A stretch of 64,000 nucleotides of DNA from Gemmobacter nectariphilus (lineage in GTDB: Bacteria > Pseudomonadota > Alphaproteobacteria > Rhodobacterales > Rhodobacteraceae), in assembly GCA_020721445.1 (NCBI GenBank), contig DYMU01000013.1, positions 1-64,000 on the forward strand, written 5' to 3'. Positions 8,741 through 24,087 of the stretch are shown here, piece after piece. The notes below the pieces were generated by a model that made no database searches, had not been told where the DNA came from, and was given only the letters and a program-made list of their open reading frames with translations. Position numbers and translations under genes: made by a program. Within the stretch, counting starts at the first letter, position 1; every line of letters starts with the position of its first letter.

Positions 8741-8758
8741 TGTCATTTTTATCTGACA
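8741..8758. promoter_or_regulatory. PpsR/CrtJ operator overlapping the bchJ 3' end
   Basis: TGTCATTTTTATCTGACA, a perfect TGT-N12-ACA palindrome, spans the bchJ TAA stop (8749-8751). It pairs with 8689-8706, so a PpsR-controlled bchG promoter between or just outside the two boxes is likely in addition to readthrough from bchE. Confidence 0.8.
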
Positions 8759-9369
8759 GATTCCAGACCGTGCGGATGCACCTGAAACAGGCAGGCCGCA
8801 TCGCCATTGGCCTCACAGCTGGTTTCTACCACCACGACCGACGACCAGACCAGCCGACCGAACAACCGCTCGAACACCGCAGCATGCCAATGGCACATCG
8901 GACTGTCGGCATGTTCGCCCGCGATCAACGGGTTATGCCGCACCTCAAACGTCAGCGGCGACCAGCCTGCCACGCAGAAGTACCCGCTTCCGGCAAAGGT
9001 CCACGCGTGTTTGGTGATCGCCTTGGCCAGAATGCGTGCGGCAATTGGCCCCGGCAGCACCCGGATGATGGCTTGCGCAAAAGCCGGAATGCGGTGCTTG
9101 AGGATATAATCCCCCGTCGCCAGACCCGACAGGCGCAGCAGCCCATCGGCCCGGTCGGGCAAGGCCTGACGCACGGCACGGTGCACCGCGGCGCAATCGG
9201 CCTCGGGCAACATGCCGCTGTCGGCGGGTGGCGGGGCAACCCCCGCCAGCTGCATCACCTGATCGCGCACGGCGCGACCTTCGTAATGGTCCAGCACGCC
9301 GATAGTCTGTAAAATGGCATTCGGGCCGATCCGGGCATCGCCGTGCCCGGAAACCTGACCGCCGTCCAT
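8749..9369 (-). CDS. bchJ: BchJ, 4-vinyl-reductase-family (V4R) protein
   Basis: 206 aa. BchJ was named for a role in reducing the C8 vinyl group; later work assigns the main reductase activity to BciA/BciB or to the chlorophyllide oxidoreductase, with BchJ a possible substrate carrier. The V4R region covers the C-terminal half and includes HAWTFAGSGYFCVAG and a cysteine-bearing VVVETSCEANGDAACLFQVH that resembles the metal-binding end of V4R domains. Starts 6 bases after bchE; GGCGGAG upstream serves as ribosome site. Cotranscription with bchE and bchG is expected. Confidence 0.9.
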   Translation of the reverse strand: MDGGQVSGHGDARIGPNAILQTIGVLDHYEGRAVRDQVMQLAGVAPPPADSGMLPEADCAAVHRAVRQALPDRADGLLRLSGLATGDYILKHRIPAFAQAIIRVLPGPIAARILAKAITKHAWTFAGSGYFCVAGWSPLTFEVRHNPLIAGEHADSPMCHWHAAVFERLFGRLVWSSVVVVETSCEANGDAACLFQVHPHGLESVR

Positions 9370-9375
9370 CGCGCG

Positions 9376-11058
9376 CTACTCCGCCGGTTCCTGCATCTGC
9401 TCTTTGCCACCGCCACAGGCCATCGGTGCAGCCGCGCCATTGGGCATCTTGAAGTCAGACAGCTGCTGGCTCCGCTCGGTTGCACGCTCCTTCATCTGGG
9501 CGCGCACGGCCTCTTGCCGTTCCTTGTGCTTGCGCACCTTGTCGGCGCTGGCATCCCAGTCGGCCACTTGTGCTTCGGCAATCGTGCGGGTCTCGTCGAA
9601 GTGGAAATCGACCGAGTTCTTGGTCTGCGGCCCCCAATACCCGGCCTTGCCAAGGTCATAGAAGGTGCGCCCGACCCCGGCCTTGAGGAAGGCCTTGAGG
9701 CAACCCAAAAGATAGCGCCGGCGGAACCCGGTGCCGCGCCACGGATAGTGGAACAGCGCCTTGCGCATGTAGAAGCGGCGATAGTTCTTCATAACGCCAT
9801 CCAGCAACTCGCCCCGCGTCAGCGCGGCAGGCTTCATGATCGGCGTCACGAAGTTGTATTTGGAATAGTCGAACACCTCGACCTGATCCTTGATTTCCTG
9901 GAACAGCGGGGTGAACGGCCACGGCGTATACATCGCCCAGTTGGCCAGATCAGGCTGCCAGTCCCACGCCATCTGGAAGGTTTCTTCCAGCGTTTCCTTG
10001 GTCTCGTTGTCCAGACCCACGATGAACTGCGCCTCAACAAAGATGTCGGCCTCACGCAGAAGCCGGATCGCCTCCTTGTTTTCGGAGACCGTGGTTTCCT
10101 TGTTGAACATGTCCAGCTTCAACTGCGCCGCGGCCTCGGTGCCCAGCGACACGTGGACCAGACCGGCCTTGCGGTAGAATTTCAGCAGGTCGCGGTCGCG
10201 GTAGATGTCGGTCACGCGGGTGTTGATGCCCCATTTGATCTTGTCGGGCAGGCCGCGCGCGATCAGCTCTTCGCAGAACTCGACGAATTTCTTCTTGTTG
10301 ATGGTGGGTTCTTCGTCGGCAAGGATGAAGAAGCCAACGCCGTGATCGTTCACCAGACGCTCAATCTCGTCCACCACCTTTTTGGGGTCGCGCACGCGGT
10401 AATCGCGCCAGAACTTCCATTGGCTGCAGAACGAACAGGTGAACGGGCAGCCCCGCGCCATGTTCGGAATCGCCACCTTCACGCCCAGCGGCACATATAT
10501 GTATTTGTCCCATTCCAGGATCGACCAATCGGGGTCGATGCCATCCAGATCCTTGATGGTGGCGGCGGCCTGGGTGGCCACGATCTCGTCGCCGTCAAGG
10601 AAGGCAAGACCGTGGATCTTGCGCTGATCGGCGGGCCAGCGGCCTTCGGACACCGCCTTCATCAGGGCGACCATGATCTCTTCGCCCTCGCCGCGCACGA
10701 TCACGTCAACCCAAGGCGCCTCGGTCAGCACCTGACGGAACATGAAGGTGGCGTGGATGCCCCCCAGCACGCGCAGGGCGTTGGGGACGACCTCCTTGGC
10801 GATCTTCAGAACTTCTTCCGCCTCATAGATGGCGGGGGTGATGGCGGTGGTGCCAACCACATCGGGCGCCAAAGCCTTCAGCTTGGCGCGCAATTCTTCC
10901 GGCCCGATGAAATTGGTCATCGCGTCGATGAAGTGAATGTCGTCGAAGCCGGCGGCACGCAACGAACCCGTCAGATAGGCCACCCATGCCGGGGGCCAGT
11001 TACCCGCGATCTCTGCCCCGCCCGAGTGATAGTTCGGGTGAACGAATACGATGCGCAT
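9376..11058 (-). CDS. bchE: Mg-protoporphyrin IX monomethyl ester anaerobic cyclase BchE
   Basis: 560 aa. Radical-SAM, B12-dependent cyclase that builds the isocyclic ring E using water-derived oxygen when O2 is scarce. N terminus [25 protein letters not shown] begins a B12-binding-like domain; the 4Fe-4S radical-SAM motif is [12 protein letters not shown] (CX3CX2C, about residue 200). ATG at 11058 has AGGGGGC six bases upstream; a TTG further upstream would add seven residues but lacks support. Its promoter region has both a PpsR box and a FnrL-type box. acsF, the aerobic counterpart, is at 26.3 kb. Confidence 0.96.
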   Translation of the reverse strand: MRIVFVHPNYHSGGAEIAGNWPPAWVAYLTGSLRAAGFDDIHFIDAMTNFIGPEELRAKLKALAPDVVGTTAITPAIYEAEEVLKIAKEVVPNALRVLGGIHATFMFRQVLTEAPWVDVIVRGEGEEIMVALMKAVSEGRWPADQRKIHGLAFLDGDEIVATQAAATIKDLDGIDPDWSILEWDKYIYVPLGVKVAIPNMARGCPFTCSFCSQWKFWRDYRVRDPKKVVDEIERLVNDHGVGFFILADEEPTINKKKFVEFCEELIARGLPDKIKWGINTRVTDIYRDRDLLKFYRKAGLVHVSLGTEAAAQLKLDMFNKETTVSENKEAIRLLREADIFVEAQFIVGLDNETKETLEETFQMAWDWQPDLANWAMYTPWPFTPLFQEIKDQVEVFDYSKYNFVTPIMKPAALTRGELLDGVMKNYRRFYMRKALFHYPWRGTGFRRRYLLGCLKAFLKAGVGRTFYDLGKAGYWGPQTKNSVDFHFDETRTIAEAQVADWDASADKVRKHKERQEAVRAQMKERATERSQQLSDFKMPNGAAAPMACGGGKEQMQEPAE

Positions 11059-11081
11059 AGAAGCCCCCTGTGTCAGCAATG

Positions 11082-11099
11082 TGTAAGCTTTACCTTACA
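11082..11099. promoter_or_regulatory. PpsR/CrtJ operator upstream of bchE
   Basis: TGTAAGCTTTACCTTACA is a perfect TGT-N12-ACA palindrome with extended symmetry (TGTAAG/CTTACA), 23 bp upstream of the bchE ATG. A weaker TGT-N8-ACA lies at 11171-11184 and may be a non-canonical partner. Confidence 0.85.
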
Positions 11100-11118
11100 C
11101 CTTTCGACTCGGGATGGC

Positions 11119-11132
11119 TTGATTTAGGTCAA
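11119..11132. promoter_or_regulatory. FnrL-type box upstream of bchE
   Basis: TTGATTTAGGTCAA fits the FNR/FnrL consensus TTGA-N6-TCAA exactly. It lies 60 bp upstream of the bchE start, beyond the PpsR box. FnrL activation of bchE is established in R. sphaeroides, so anaerobic activation of the bchE-J-G unit is a reasonable inference. Confidence 0.85.
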
Positions 11133-11328
11133 TCGTGACGAAAAGATGCAGAAATAATCTGTTTTCGGAATGTCAGATTTGACAACGATACCAGAACGGC
11201 CTGCGTCGCATGTCACGGCAGGCATTTTGGAAACCGCCCCGATGCGGTGACACGGGCAGGCGATCCGCTGTCAGGTCAAACCGGTGGCTGACTGTGCCGC
11301 GCAGCCCGGCGCCCCGACCACACAAGGT

Positions 11329-12747
11329 CTAGGTGTCTTCGCCGTCCTTGTTCAGCAGGCCATATTTACGCAGCTTCACATACAGCGACTGGCGTGACAG
11401 GCTCAGCATCTCGGCTGCCGCCACCCGGTTGTTGCGGGTCAGCTCCAACGCGGTCTCAATGCACATCTTTTCAATGACATCGGTGGTCTCGGCCACAATG
11501 TCTTTCAGCGTGGCCGATCCGACCAGTTCCATCACATTGCGGGTGCCATCCTCTGGCGCAGGCCCGCCGGACCGGCGCAACGATTCGGCGCGGCTGGCAT
11601 CGCGCACCACCAGCGCCATGGTCGGCGTCGGGTGGTTGTTCAGCCAGCTTGCCGACAATTCCACCGCGATCTGCCCCGAAAAATCGGTGGTCAACCGGGT
11701 GGCATACATCCGCAACTGTCCAGTGCGCTTGACGTTGTCCATCAGCACACGCATGTCCACCGCACCGCGTGCCAGATAATCGGCCAGCGACTTGCCACGC
11801 ACCGCCGCCATATTGGCGCTGTCGGTCAGGTTCAGGAACGCCTCGTTGGCGGCACGGATAATGCCGTCGGCATCGGTAAACACCACGCCGTCGGCACCTT
11901 CGTGATACAGGCGTGACAGGTTTTCCAGCAACTCGTCCGAGTGCGGCACCAGCGAATCCACCTGATCCAACTGGCACATCAGCAGGCGTTCGCCGGCGGC
12001 GCGGAACATCGTCGGCGTCACCTGCAACCGGCGCTGCGACCGGCGCGCCGACAGATCAATCGGGGCGCCACTTTCTGCCACCGCCAGATTGGCCATGCTT
12101 TCCAGAAACTCGCCGCGCCTGCGCCCCTCAAATTCCTGCGCAATTGCCGCACCCATCAACTCGGCCCGCGTGCCGCCCAGCAACAGCGCCGCGGCACTGT
12201 TCAGATCGGTGATGCGCCCGGTCGACATCGACACGATGATGATCGGGTCACGCCCGACCTCCATCAGCACCCGATAGCGGGTGTCCATCTCGCGCTGCGC
12301 TTCGTAATCGCGTTCCAGCGCCAGTTGCGCGGTGACAAGCTGCTGCTGCACCTCGGCAATCGGGCGCAAATCCCGGCCGATCATCAGGATCGAGTCGTCG
12401 CGTCCGATGCGGTGCAAGGTGTAGCGAACCGGAAACTCCCACGCCATGCGGTCGGAATGGTTCAGCTCCAGCACCGCCGCGCCGCGCTGCAACGAAGGGT
12501 CGGCAAGCCGGGTTTCCAGCTTGCGCCAGCTTTCCCCCGCCAGGATCGATTGCAGGGTCGCCCCTTCCCAGTCGGCAATGCGCGCCCGAAGGCCCTGCTG
12601 CGGGTTGACCAGAACCGACACCACCCGGTGCGACGGCGACACCAGCAAAGCGATATCGCAGGCCGACGCCACGATCTCGCTCACCTGCTCGGGCGAGATC
12701 AGCGGAAGCTTTCCGCCATTAAGAAGGTGCCGTCCATCCGTTGTCAC
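11329..12747 (-). CDS. ppsR: Transcriptional repressor PpsR/CrtJ
   Basis: 472 aa redox- and light-responsive repressor of photosynthesis genes that binds TGT-N12-ACA. Domain order: N-terminal PAS-like region (about 20-130), a linker helix with QQQLVTAQLALERDYEAQREMD (Q-linker), two PAS domains (about 150-260 and 275-385), and a Fis-type helix-turn-helix at the C terminus (AAEMLSLSRQSLYVKLRKYGL, 444-464). Cys258 and Cys429 sit where R. sphaeroides has the two redox-active cysteines (251 and 424), the latter next to the HTH. Leftward, followed downstream by the bchE promoter region; ppaA lies 52 bases upstream. Confidence 0.95.
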   Translation of the reverse strand: MTTDGRHLLNGGKLPLISPEQVSEIVASACDIALLVSPSHRVVSVLVNPQQGLRARIADWEGATLQSILAGESWRKLETRLADPSLQRGAAVLELNHSDRMAWEFPVRYTLHRIGRDDSILMIGRDLRPIAEVQQQLVTAQLALERDYEAQREMDTRYRVLMEVGRDPIIIVSMSTGRITDLNSAAALLLGGTRAELMGAAIAQEFEGRRRGEFLESMANLAVAESGAPIDLSARRSQRRLQVTPTMFRAAGERLLMCQLDQVDSLVPHSDELLENLSRLYHEGADGVVFTDADGIIRAANEAFLNLTDSANMAAVRGKSLADYLARGAVDMRVLMDNVKRTGQLRMYATRLTTDFSGQIAVELSASWLNNHPTPTMALVVRDASRAESLRRSGGPAPEDGTRNVMELVGSATLKDIVAETTDVIEKMCIETALELTRNNRVAAAEMLSLSRQSLYVKLRKYGLLNKDGEDT

Positions 12748-12799
12748 CAGTTTACCCGATCATCTGCACGCCATGGACCAATCCCACGCGCACGTTATA

Positions 12800-13579
12800 T
12801 TACCCAACTGACTCTGTCCGCGGGAGCGTCAACCCCAGCGCACACACTGCTTCCGTCAAGTCGTTGGTCACGACATCCGCCCCGATCGACCTTGCGACAT
12901 AATGGCCTTGAGCAAGAACAGCGCCTCCGACGGCCACGCGCAGGCTATTTGTTGATTCTGATTTAAGTGTTTTTATCAACGACGCGCAAAGTTCAAGCTT
13001 ATCTTCGGTTGCCACCGAAATCATTGCGCCATCAAAGCGCCGAATCGCCAAAAGTTCAGTCAGATCGGCCAGACTGGGCGCGATGCTCAACCGCACGGAT
13101 ATGCCGTTGCGCCGCAACCATCCCGCAATCACAAAGGCCCCCAGCGTGTGCTGTTCGGTGGCCGGCAGGATCAGCAGGACCGTTGCAATCTCCCCCGGCG
13201 CGGTTTCATTCGCGATCCAGTTCGCCCCGATTTCGCGCAAGATCGCCTGCAGGCGCGCAACGCCGATCGTCACCACGGTAAAGGACAGCCGGTCCTCATC
13301 CCAGGCCACGCCCAACCGACGCGCAACCTCGGGGATATAGACATCGGCCAAAGCCGCATTGGTCACCCGCGCCCGCTTGAGGTCGGGCTTCAGCGCGTCA
13401 AAGCCGCAAGGATCTGCCGAGCACACAACCTCAAGCAACCGTTCGACCAGAGTTTCCTTGGGCATGCATCCCGCCGCTGTTGCACTCGAGACCAACCGCG
13501 CAAGCACATCAGCCGCAAACTGGCTGACATCGCCGCCGATGCTGCGCTGTCCTGCTGAACTGAAGCTGCCGTCTTGCAT
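12800..13579 (-). CDS. ppaA: PpaA/AerR-type B12-binding antirepressor
   Basis: 259 aa. Members bind cobalamin and modulate PpsR/CrtJ in response to light and oxygen. The first 125 residues are a helical B12-cap-like region, the rest a B12-binding Rossmann-like domain (ILPATEQHTLGAFVIAGWLRRNG, VGGAVLAQGHYVARSIGADVVTNDL). His144 in TEQHTLG matches the position of the cobalamin-contacting His known in AerR. Gene order bchF<>ppaA-ppsR is conserved in Rhodobacter. Its promoter shares the 325-bp divergent region with bchF. Confidence 0.92.
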   Translation of the reverse strand: MQDGSFSSAGQRSIGGDVSQFAADVLARLVSSATAAGCMPKETLVERLLEVVCSADPCGFDALKPDLKRARVTNAALADVYIPEVARRLGVAWDEDRLSFTVVTIGVARLQAILREIGANWIANETAPGEIATVLLILPATEQHTLGAFVIAGWLRRNGISVRLSIAPSLADLTELLAIRRFDGAMISVATEDKLELCASLIKTLKSESTNSLRVAVGGAVLAQGHYVARSIGADVVTNDLTEAVCALGLTLPRTESVG

Positions 13580-13684
13580 TCAAGGCCCCAAAGACGCTGA
13601 TCAGATGACGCACCATTCGGAAGCCGTCGCGAACGTCACCCCGTGGATGCGTCTTGACAGCAATGTTCCCGACTCGCCCCGAGT

Positions 13685-13702
13685 TGTCAAATCAAATTGA
13701 CA
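13685..13702. promoter_or_regulatory. PpsR/CrtJ operator, ppaA side
   Basis: TGTCAAATCAAATTGACA, perfect TGT-N12-ACA with 6-bp arms (TGTCAA...TTGACA), 106 bp upstream of ppaA. The distance to the bchF-side box suits looping by tetrameric PpsR. Confidence 0.85.
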
Positions 13703-13829
13703 CATGCAAAAGCAATGATGCGTCGACGATGCGTCACTGATTCTGCGTCGTTTTTTCCTTTTTCCATACCGCACCATATACTTACCACGCATTTCAAGCA
13801 GAAAACCCCGCTAAATCCCCGTGTTGACA

Positions 13830-13847
13830 TGTAAGTTTTTATTGACA
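13830..13847. promoter_or_regulatory. PpsR/CrtJ operator, bchF side
   Basis: TGTAAGTTTTTATTGACA, perfect TGT-N12-ACA, 58 bp upstream of the bchF ATG. It contains TTGACA in its right arm, so it overlaps the probable -35 region of the long bch-puh operon. Confidence 0.85.
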
Positions 13848-13904
13848 CTTTCACCCCTAAGTCTAACCTCTGTCAGGCAATGACCTGAGGGAGGCACGCG
13901 GCAA

Positions 13905-15703
<1,799 letters not shown>

Positions 15704-15723
15704 CCCCCACCTGTCTCACCGTC

Positions 15724-15770
15724 TTTCTCTTTCCACAAATATCCCGGGGTCCGGGGCAGAGCCCCGGAGG
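15724..15770 (-). repeat. Dispersed GC-hairpin repeat element, copy 1 (reverse orientation)
   Basis: On the minus strand it reads as a CCGGGG/CCCCGG hairpin, then ACCCCGGGATATTTGTGGAAAGAG, matching the copies at 21004 and 32917 (GGGGTATTTTTGCCAAGAGGA core) with several changes. It fills the bchN-bchB gap. On the plus strand its far end (CCCCGGAGGCC) supplies GGAGG five bases before the bchB start. Confidence 0.8.
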
Positions 15771-15776
15771 CCAGCC

Positions 15777-17370
15777 ATGAAGCTTACCCTCTGGACATAT
15801 GAAGGCCCGCCGCATGTGGGCGCGATGCGGGTCGCCACCGGTATGAAGGGCCTGCACTACGTGCTGCACGCGCCGCAAGGCGATACCTATGCCGACCTGT
15901 TGTTCACCATGATCGAACGGCGCAACCACCGCCCGCCAGTCACCTACACCACGTTTCAGGCCCGCGATCTGGGTGGCGATACCGCGAACCTGTTCAAGGA
16001 TGCCGCGCGCGACGCCTATGCCCGGTTCCAGCCGCAGGCGATGATCGTGGGGGCAAGCTGCACCGCCGAGTTGATTCAGGACGATCCGGGCGGCCTTGCC
16101 GCCGCGCTGGACCTGCCCTGCCCGATCATCCCGCTTGATCTGCCCAGCTATCAGCGCAAGGAAAACTTTGGCGCCGACGAGACGTTCCACCAGATCGTGC
16201 GCGCTCTGGCCAAGCCGATGCCGCGCACCGCAAACATCACCTGCAACATCCTTGGCGCCACCGCACTGGGGTTCCGGCATCGCGATGACGTGGCCGAAGT
16301 GACCAAACTGCTGGGCATGATGGGCATCACCGTCAACGTCGCAGCCCCCTTGGGGGCCTCGCCGGCCGACATCGCCCGCATGGGTCAGGCGCATTTCAAC
16401 GTGCTGCTCTATCCCGAAACCGGCGAATCTGCCGCCCGCAGCCTTGAACGCAGCTGTGGCCAGCCCTGGACCAAGGTTGTCCCGATCGGCGTCGGCGCCA
16501 CCCGCGATTTCCTGCACGAGGTGGCGGCGATCACCGGCCTGTCGCCAAAGGTGGACGAAAGTGCCTTGCGCCTGCCGTGGTGGTCAGCGAGCGTGGACAG
16601 CACCTATCTGACCGGCAAGCGCGTGTTCATCTTCGGCGATGCCACCCATGTCATCGCCGCCGCCCGCATCGCCGCCACCGAGATCGGCTTCGAGGTGGTG
16701 GGCATGGGCTGCTACAACCGCGAGTTCGCGCGCCCGATGCGCGCCGCCGCCAAGGCCTATGGTCTGGAGGCGCTGATCAGCGATGATTATCTTGAGGTGG
16801 AGGACGCCATTGCCGCCGCCACCCCCGAGCTGATCCTTGGCACCCAGCAGGAACGCCACATCGGCAAACGCCTTGGCATTCCCTGCGCCGTGATCTCCAG
16901 CCCGGTGCATGTGCAGGACTTCCCCGCCCGCTACAGCCCGCAAATGGGCTTTGAAGGCGCCAACGTGATCTTCGACACCTGGATCCATCCGCTGGTGATG
17001 GGTCTGGAAGAACATCTGCTGACCATGTTCCGCGAAGATTTCGAATTCCACGACGCAGCCGGTGCCAGCCATCACGGTGCCAAGGCGCAAGCCCGGGCCG
17101 AGGATGCGCCCGAAATCTCCTTGGAAGCCGAAGCTCTGGTCGCATCGGCGGATGCCTCCGGCGGGGGTATTTCGGCCAAGAGGATGCCCGATGCAGCAGA
17201 GCAGGCGGTGCCGTCCGGGGCGGCGGTTTGGCATCCGGCGGCCGAACGCGAGTTGAAGAAGATCCCATTCTTTGTGCGCGGCAAGGCCAAGCGCAACACC
17301 GAGAGCTATGCCTCTGAACAGGGCGTGGCCGAGATCACTGTTGAAACCCTCTACGAAGCGAAGGCTCATT

Positions 17371-17381
<11 letters not shown>
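15777..17381 (+). CDS. bchB: Light-independent protochlorophyllide reductase subunit BchB
   Basis: 534 aa, NifK-like partner of BchN. Asp36 (PQGDTYAD) is the unusual fourth ligand of the shared 4Fe-4S NB-cluster. ATG at 15777 has GGAGG upstream; the frame is open further back into bchN. After the main domain (to about residue 430) comes a variable linker that contains an in-frame copy of the dispersed repeat (17153-17185, encoding [10 protein letters not shown]), then the conserved C-terminal domain starting [25 protein letters not shown]. Its stop overlaps the bchH start by 11 bases. Confidence 0.97.
17153..17185 (+). repeat. Copy of the dispersed repeat core inside bchB
   Basis: GGGGTATTTCGGCCAAGAGGA (first 9 and last 10 bases) matches the intergenic core GGGGTATTTTTGCCAAGAGGA with two mismatches, in the same orientation as bchB. 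It lies in the linker before the BchB C-terminal domain and is read in frame without a stop. Confidence 0.75.
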
Positions 17382-21961
<4,580 letters not shown>

Positions 21962-21963
21962 GC

Positions 21964-22632
21964 ATGACCGACTATTCGACCACCCGTGCCAGGGTCGAAC
22001 ACTATTTCGACCGCAGCGCCACCAAGGTGTGGGAGCGTCTGACCTCGGATGCGCCGGTCAGCCGCATCCGGCAGACCGTGCGCGAAGGCCGCGATCTGAT
22101 GCGCGAGATCATGCTGGGGCAGTTGCCCGCCGACCTGACCGGCGCGCGGGTGCTGGATGCCGGCTGCGGCACCGGGTTGATGACGGCCGAACTGGCGCGG
22201 CGTGGTGCCGATGTGCTGGCGGTGGATATCTCGCCGCAGCTGATCGGCATTGCCGAAGACCGGCTGGAGGCACGGCTTCGCCCGCAGGTGACCTTTGCCG
22301 CCGGCGACATGACGGACGAGGCGCATGGCCGTTTTGACTATGTCGTGGCGATGGACAGCCTGATCTACTATCGGGCCGAAGACATTGCCCGCATCCTGGG
22401 CCGTCTGGGCGGCCGCACCAAAGGGTCGGTGGTGTTTACCGTGGCCCCCCGCACGCCGTTCCTGATGACCTTCTTCACCGTCGGCAAGCTGTTTCCGCGC
22501 AGCGACCGATCCCCCACGATGATCCCGCATGCCTTTGACACCCTTGCCAAATCCACCGGGCCGGGACTGGCCCGGGTTGATCGGGTCAGCCGGGGCTTTT
22601 ACATCTCGGAGTGTCTGGAGTATCGGCCATGA
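21964..22632 (+). CDS. bchM: Mg-protoporphyrin IX methyltransferase BchM
   Basis: 222 aa SAM-dependent O-methyltransferase acting directly after Mg chelatase and before the BchE/AcsF cyclase. Motif I VLDAGCGTGLMTAELARRG and the acidic motif VLAVDISPQLI are clear. ATG at 21964 is chosen over the TTG two codons upstream. The last four bases overlap the lhaA start (ATGA). Confidence 0.95.
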   Translation: MTDYSTTRARVEHYFDRSATKVWERLTSDAPVSRIRQTVREGRDLMREIMLGQLPADLTGARVLDAGCGTGLMTAELARRGADVLAVDISPQLIGIAEDRLEARLRPQVTFAAGDMTDEAHGRFDYVVAMDSLIYYRAEDIARILGRLGGRTKGSVVFTVAPRTPFLMTFFTVGKLFPRSDRSPTMIPHAFDTLAKSTGPGLARVDRVSRGFYISECLEYRP

Positions 22633-24068
22633 TCCTGCGCAAGAAGGATATCGCCAGGCTGGGGGCCGAATGGATGCCCTTTGCCGACGCGGCCTCCGAA
22701 GGCTTGCCGATGGGTCAGTTGATGCGTCTGTCGCTGTTCCAGCTGTCGGTCGGCATGGCGCAGGTGCTGCTTTTGGGCACGCTGAACCGGGTGATGATCG
22801 TCGAATTGTCGATCCCGGCCATGCTGGTGGCGCTGATGATCGCGATTCCGGTGCTGGTGGCACCGTTCCGGGCGTTTCTGGGGCATCGCTCCGACACCCA
22901 TCGCAGCGCGATTGGCTGGAAGCGCGTGCCTTATCTGTGGTTTGGCAGCCTGTGGCAGATGGGCGGTCTGGCGGTGATGCCGTTTGCGCTGATCGTGCTG
23001 TCGGGCGACCAGATCCACGGTCCTGCCTGGGCCGGAGAGGTGCTGGCAGCGCTGGCCTTTCTGATGACCGGGCTGGGCATGCACATGACGCAGACCGCCG
23101 GTCTGGCGCTTGCCGCCGACCGCGCCAGCGATGAGACCAGGCCGCGCGTGGTGGCGCTGCTGTATATCATGTTCCTTGTGGGCATGGGCGTTTCGGCGCT
23201 GGTCGTGGGCTATCTCTTGCGCGACTATGACCCGATCACGCTGGTAAAGGTGGTGCAGGGCTGTGGTGCGGCCACGCTGATCCTGAACGTCATCGCCCTG
23301 TGGAAGCAGGAAAAGGTCCGTCCGATGACAAAGGCCGAACGCGCCGAGCCGCGGCCGCAGTTCCGCGACGCCTGGCGCGACCTGATGGCCGGCGGCACCG
23401 CCGGGCGCTTGCTGGCGGTTGTGGTGGTCGGCACGCTGGCTTTCAACATGCAAGACGTGCTGCTGGAACCTTACGGCGGTGAAATCCTGGGCCTGTCGGT
23501 CGGGGCAACCACGCTGTTGACCGCGGCCTGGGCCTTGGGCGCGCTGGTCGGCTTCTTGCTGGCGGCCCGCTGGCTGGTGCGCGGGATGGACCCTTACCGG
23601 ATGGCCGCGCGCGGCATCCTGTCGGGGGTTGTCGCCTTTTCGGCTGTGGTGTTTGCCGCCCCGCTGGACAGCACGGCGCTGTTTTATGCCGGCGCTTTCG
23701 GCATTGGCTATGGCGGCGGGTTGTTCGGGATCTCGACCCTGACCGCCGCGATGACGATGCCGGCGCGCGGGCTGGCCGGGGCGGGTCTGGCCCTTGGTGC
23801 CTGGGGGGCGGCGCAAGCCACCGCCGCAGGGAGCGCCATCCTGATCGGTGGCACGCTGCGCGATGTGGTCACGCATCTGGCCACCTCGGGAAAACTGGGC
23901 GCGTTGACCGATGCGTCCTTGGGATACTCTTTTGTCTACCACACTGAAATCGGGTTGCTGTTCGCGACCCTTGTCGTGCTTGGACCACTTGTCCGGGTCG
24001 GCACTCTTCCACCCCTGAAACCGGAAACCGACGGGGCAAAGCTCGCCTTGGTCGAGTTCCCAACCTGA
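22629..24068 (+). CDS. lhaA: Light-harvesting 1 assembly protein LhaA (PucC/BCD-family MFS)
   Basis: 479 aa with about 12 membrane helices. LhaA (F1696) is needed for efficient LH1 assembly and lies between bchM and puhA in Rhodobacter. N terminus [27 protein letters not shown] followed by [25 protein letters not shown] is characteristic. Paralogous to bch2 at 6.5 kb. Coupled to bchM by a 4-base overlap; the puhA promoter is expected inside its 3' part, by analogy with Rhodobacter, but I see no decisive motif. Confidence 0.93.
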   Translation: MILRKKDIARLGAEWMPFADAASEGLPMGQLMRLSLFQLSVGMAQVLLLGTLNRVMIVELSIPAMLVALMIAIPVLVAPFRAFLGHRSDTHRSAIGWKRVPYLWFGSLWQMGGLAVMPFALIVLSGDQIHGPAWAGEVLAALAFLMTGLGMHMTQTAGLALAADRASDETRPRVVALLYIMFLVGMGVSALVVGYLLRDYDPITLVKVVQGCGAATLILNVIALWKQEKVRPMTKAERAEPRPQFRDAWRDLMAGGTAGRLLAVVVVGTLAFNMQDVLLEPYGGEILGLSVGATTLLTAAWALGALVGFLLAARWLVRGMDPYRMAARGILSGVVAFSAVVFAAPLDSTALFYAGAFGIGYGGGLFGISTLTAAMTMPARGLAGAGLALGAWGAAQATAAGSAILIGGTLRDVVTHLATSGKLGALTDASLGYSFVYHTEIGLLFATLVVLGPLVRVGTLPPLKPETDGAKLALVEFPT

Positions 24069-24087
24069 CTTAGCGGAGGACCAATCC

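Larger units (their letters stand above)
13580..13904. other. Divergent regulatory region ppaA / bchF
   Basis: 325 bp without a gene and more AT-rich than its surroundings. It holds two perfect PpsR boxes (13685-13702 and 13830-13847, 128 bp apart) and three GCGTC motifs in one orientation (13720, 13731, 13745), which resemble PrrA/RegA half-sites (GCGNC). The right PpsR box carries the TTGACA of a possible bchF -35 element. No terminator is needed because both genes start here. Confidence 0.75.

Noticed and set aside
9343-11127. 594-aa plus-strand frame opposite bchE
   Set aside because: Antisense to a conserved radical-SAM enzyme; shadow of codon bias.
11171-11184. TGT-N8-ACA as an additional PpsR box before bchE
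   Set aside because: Spacing differs from the TGT-N12-ACA form; mentioned only as a possible weak partner.
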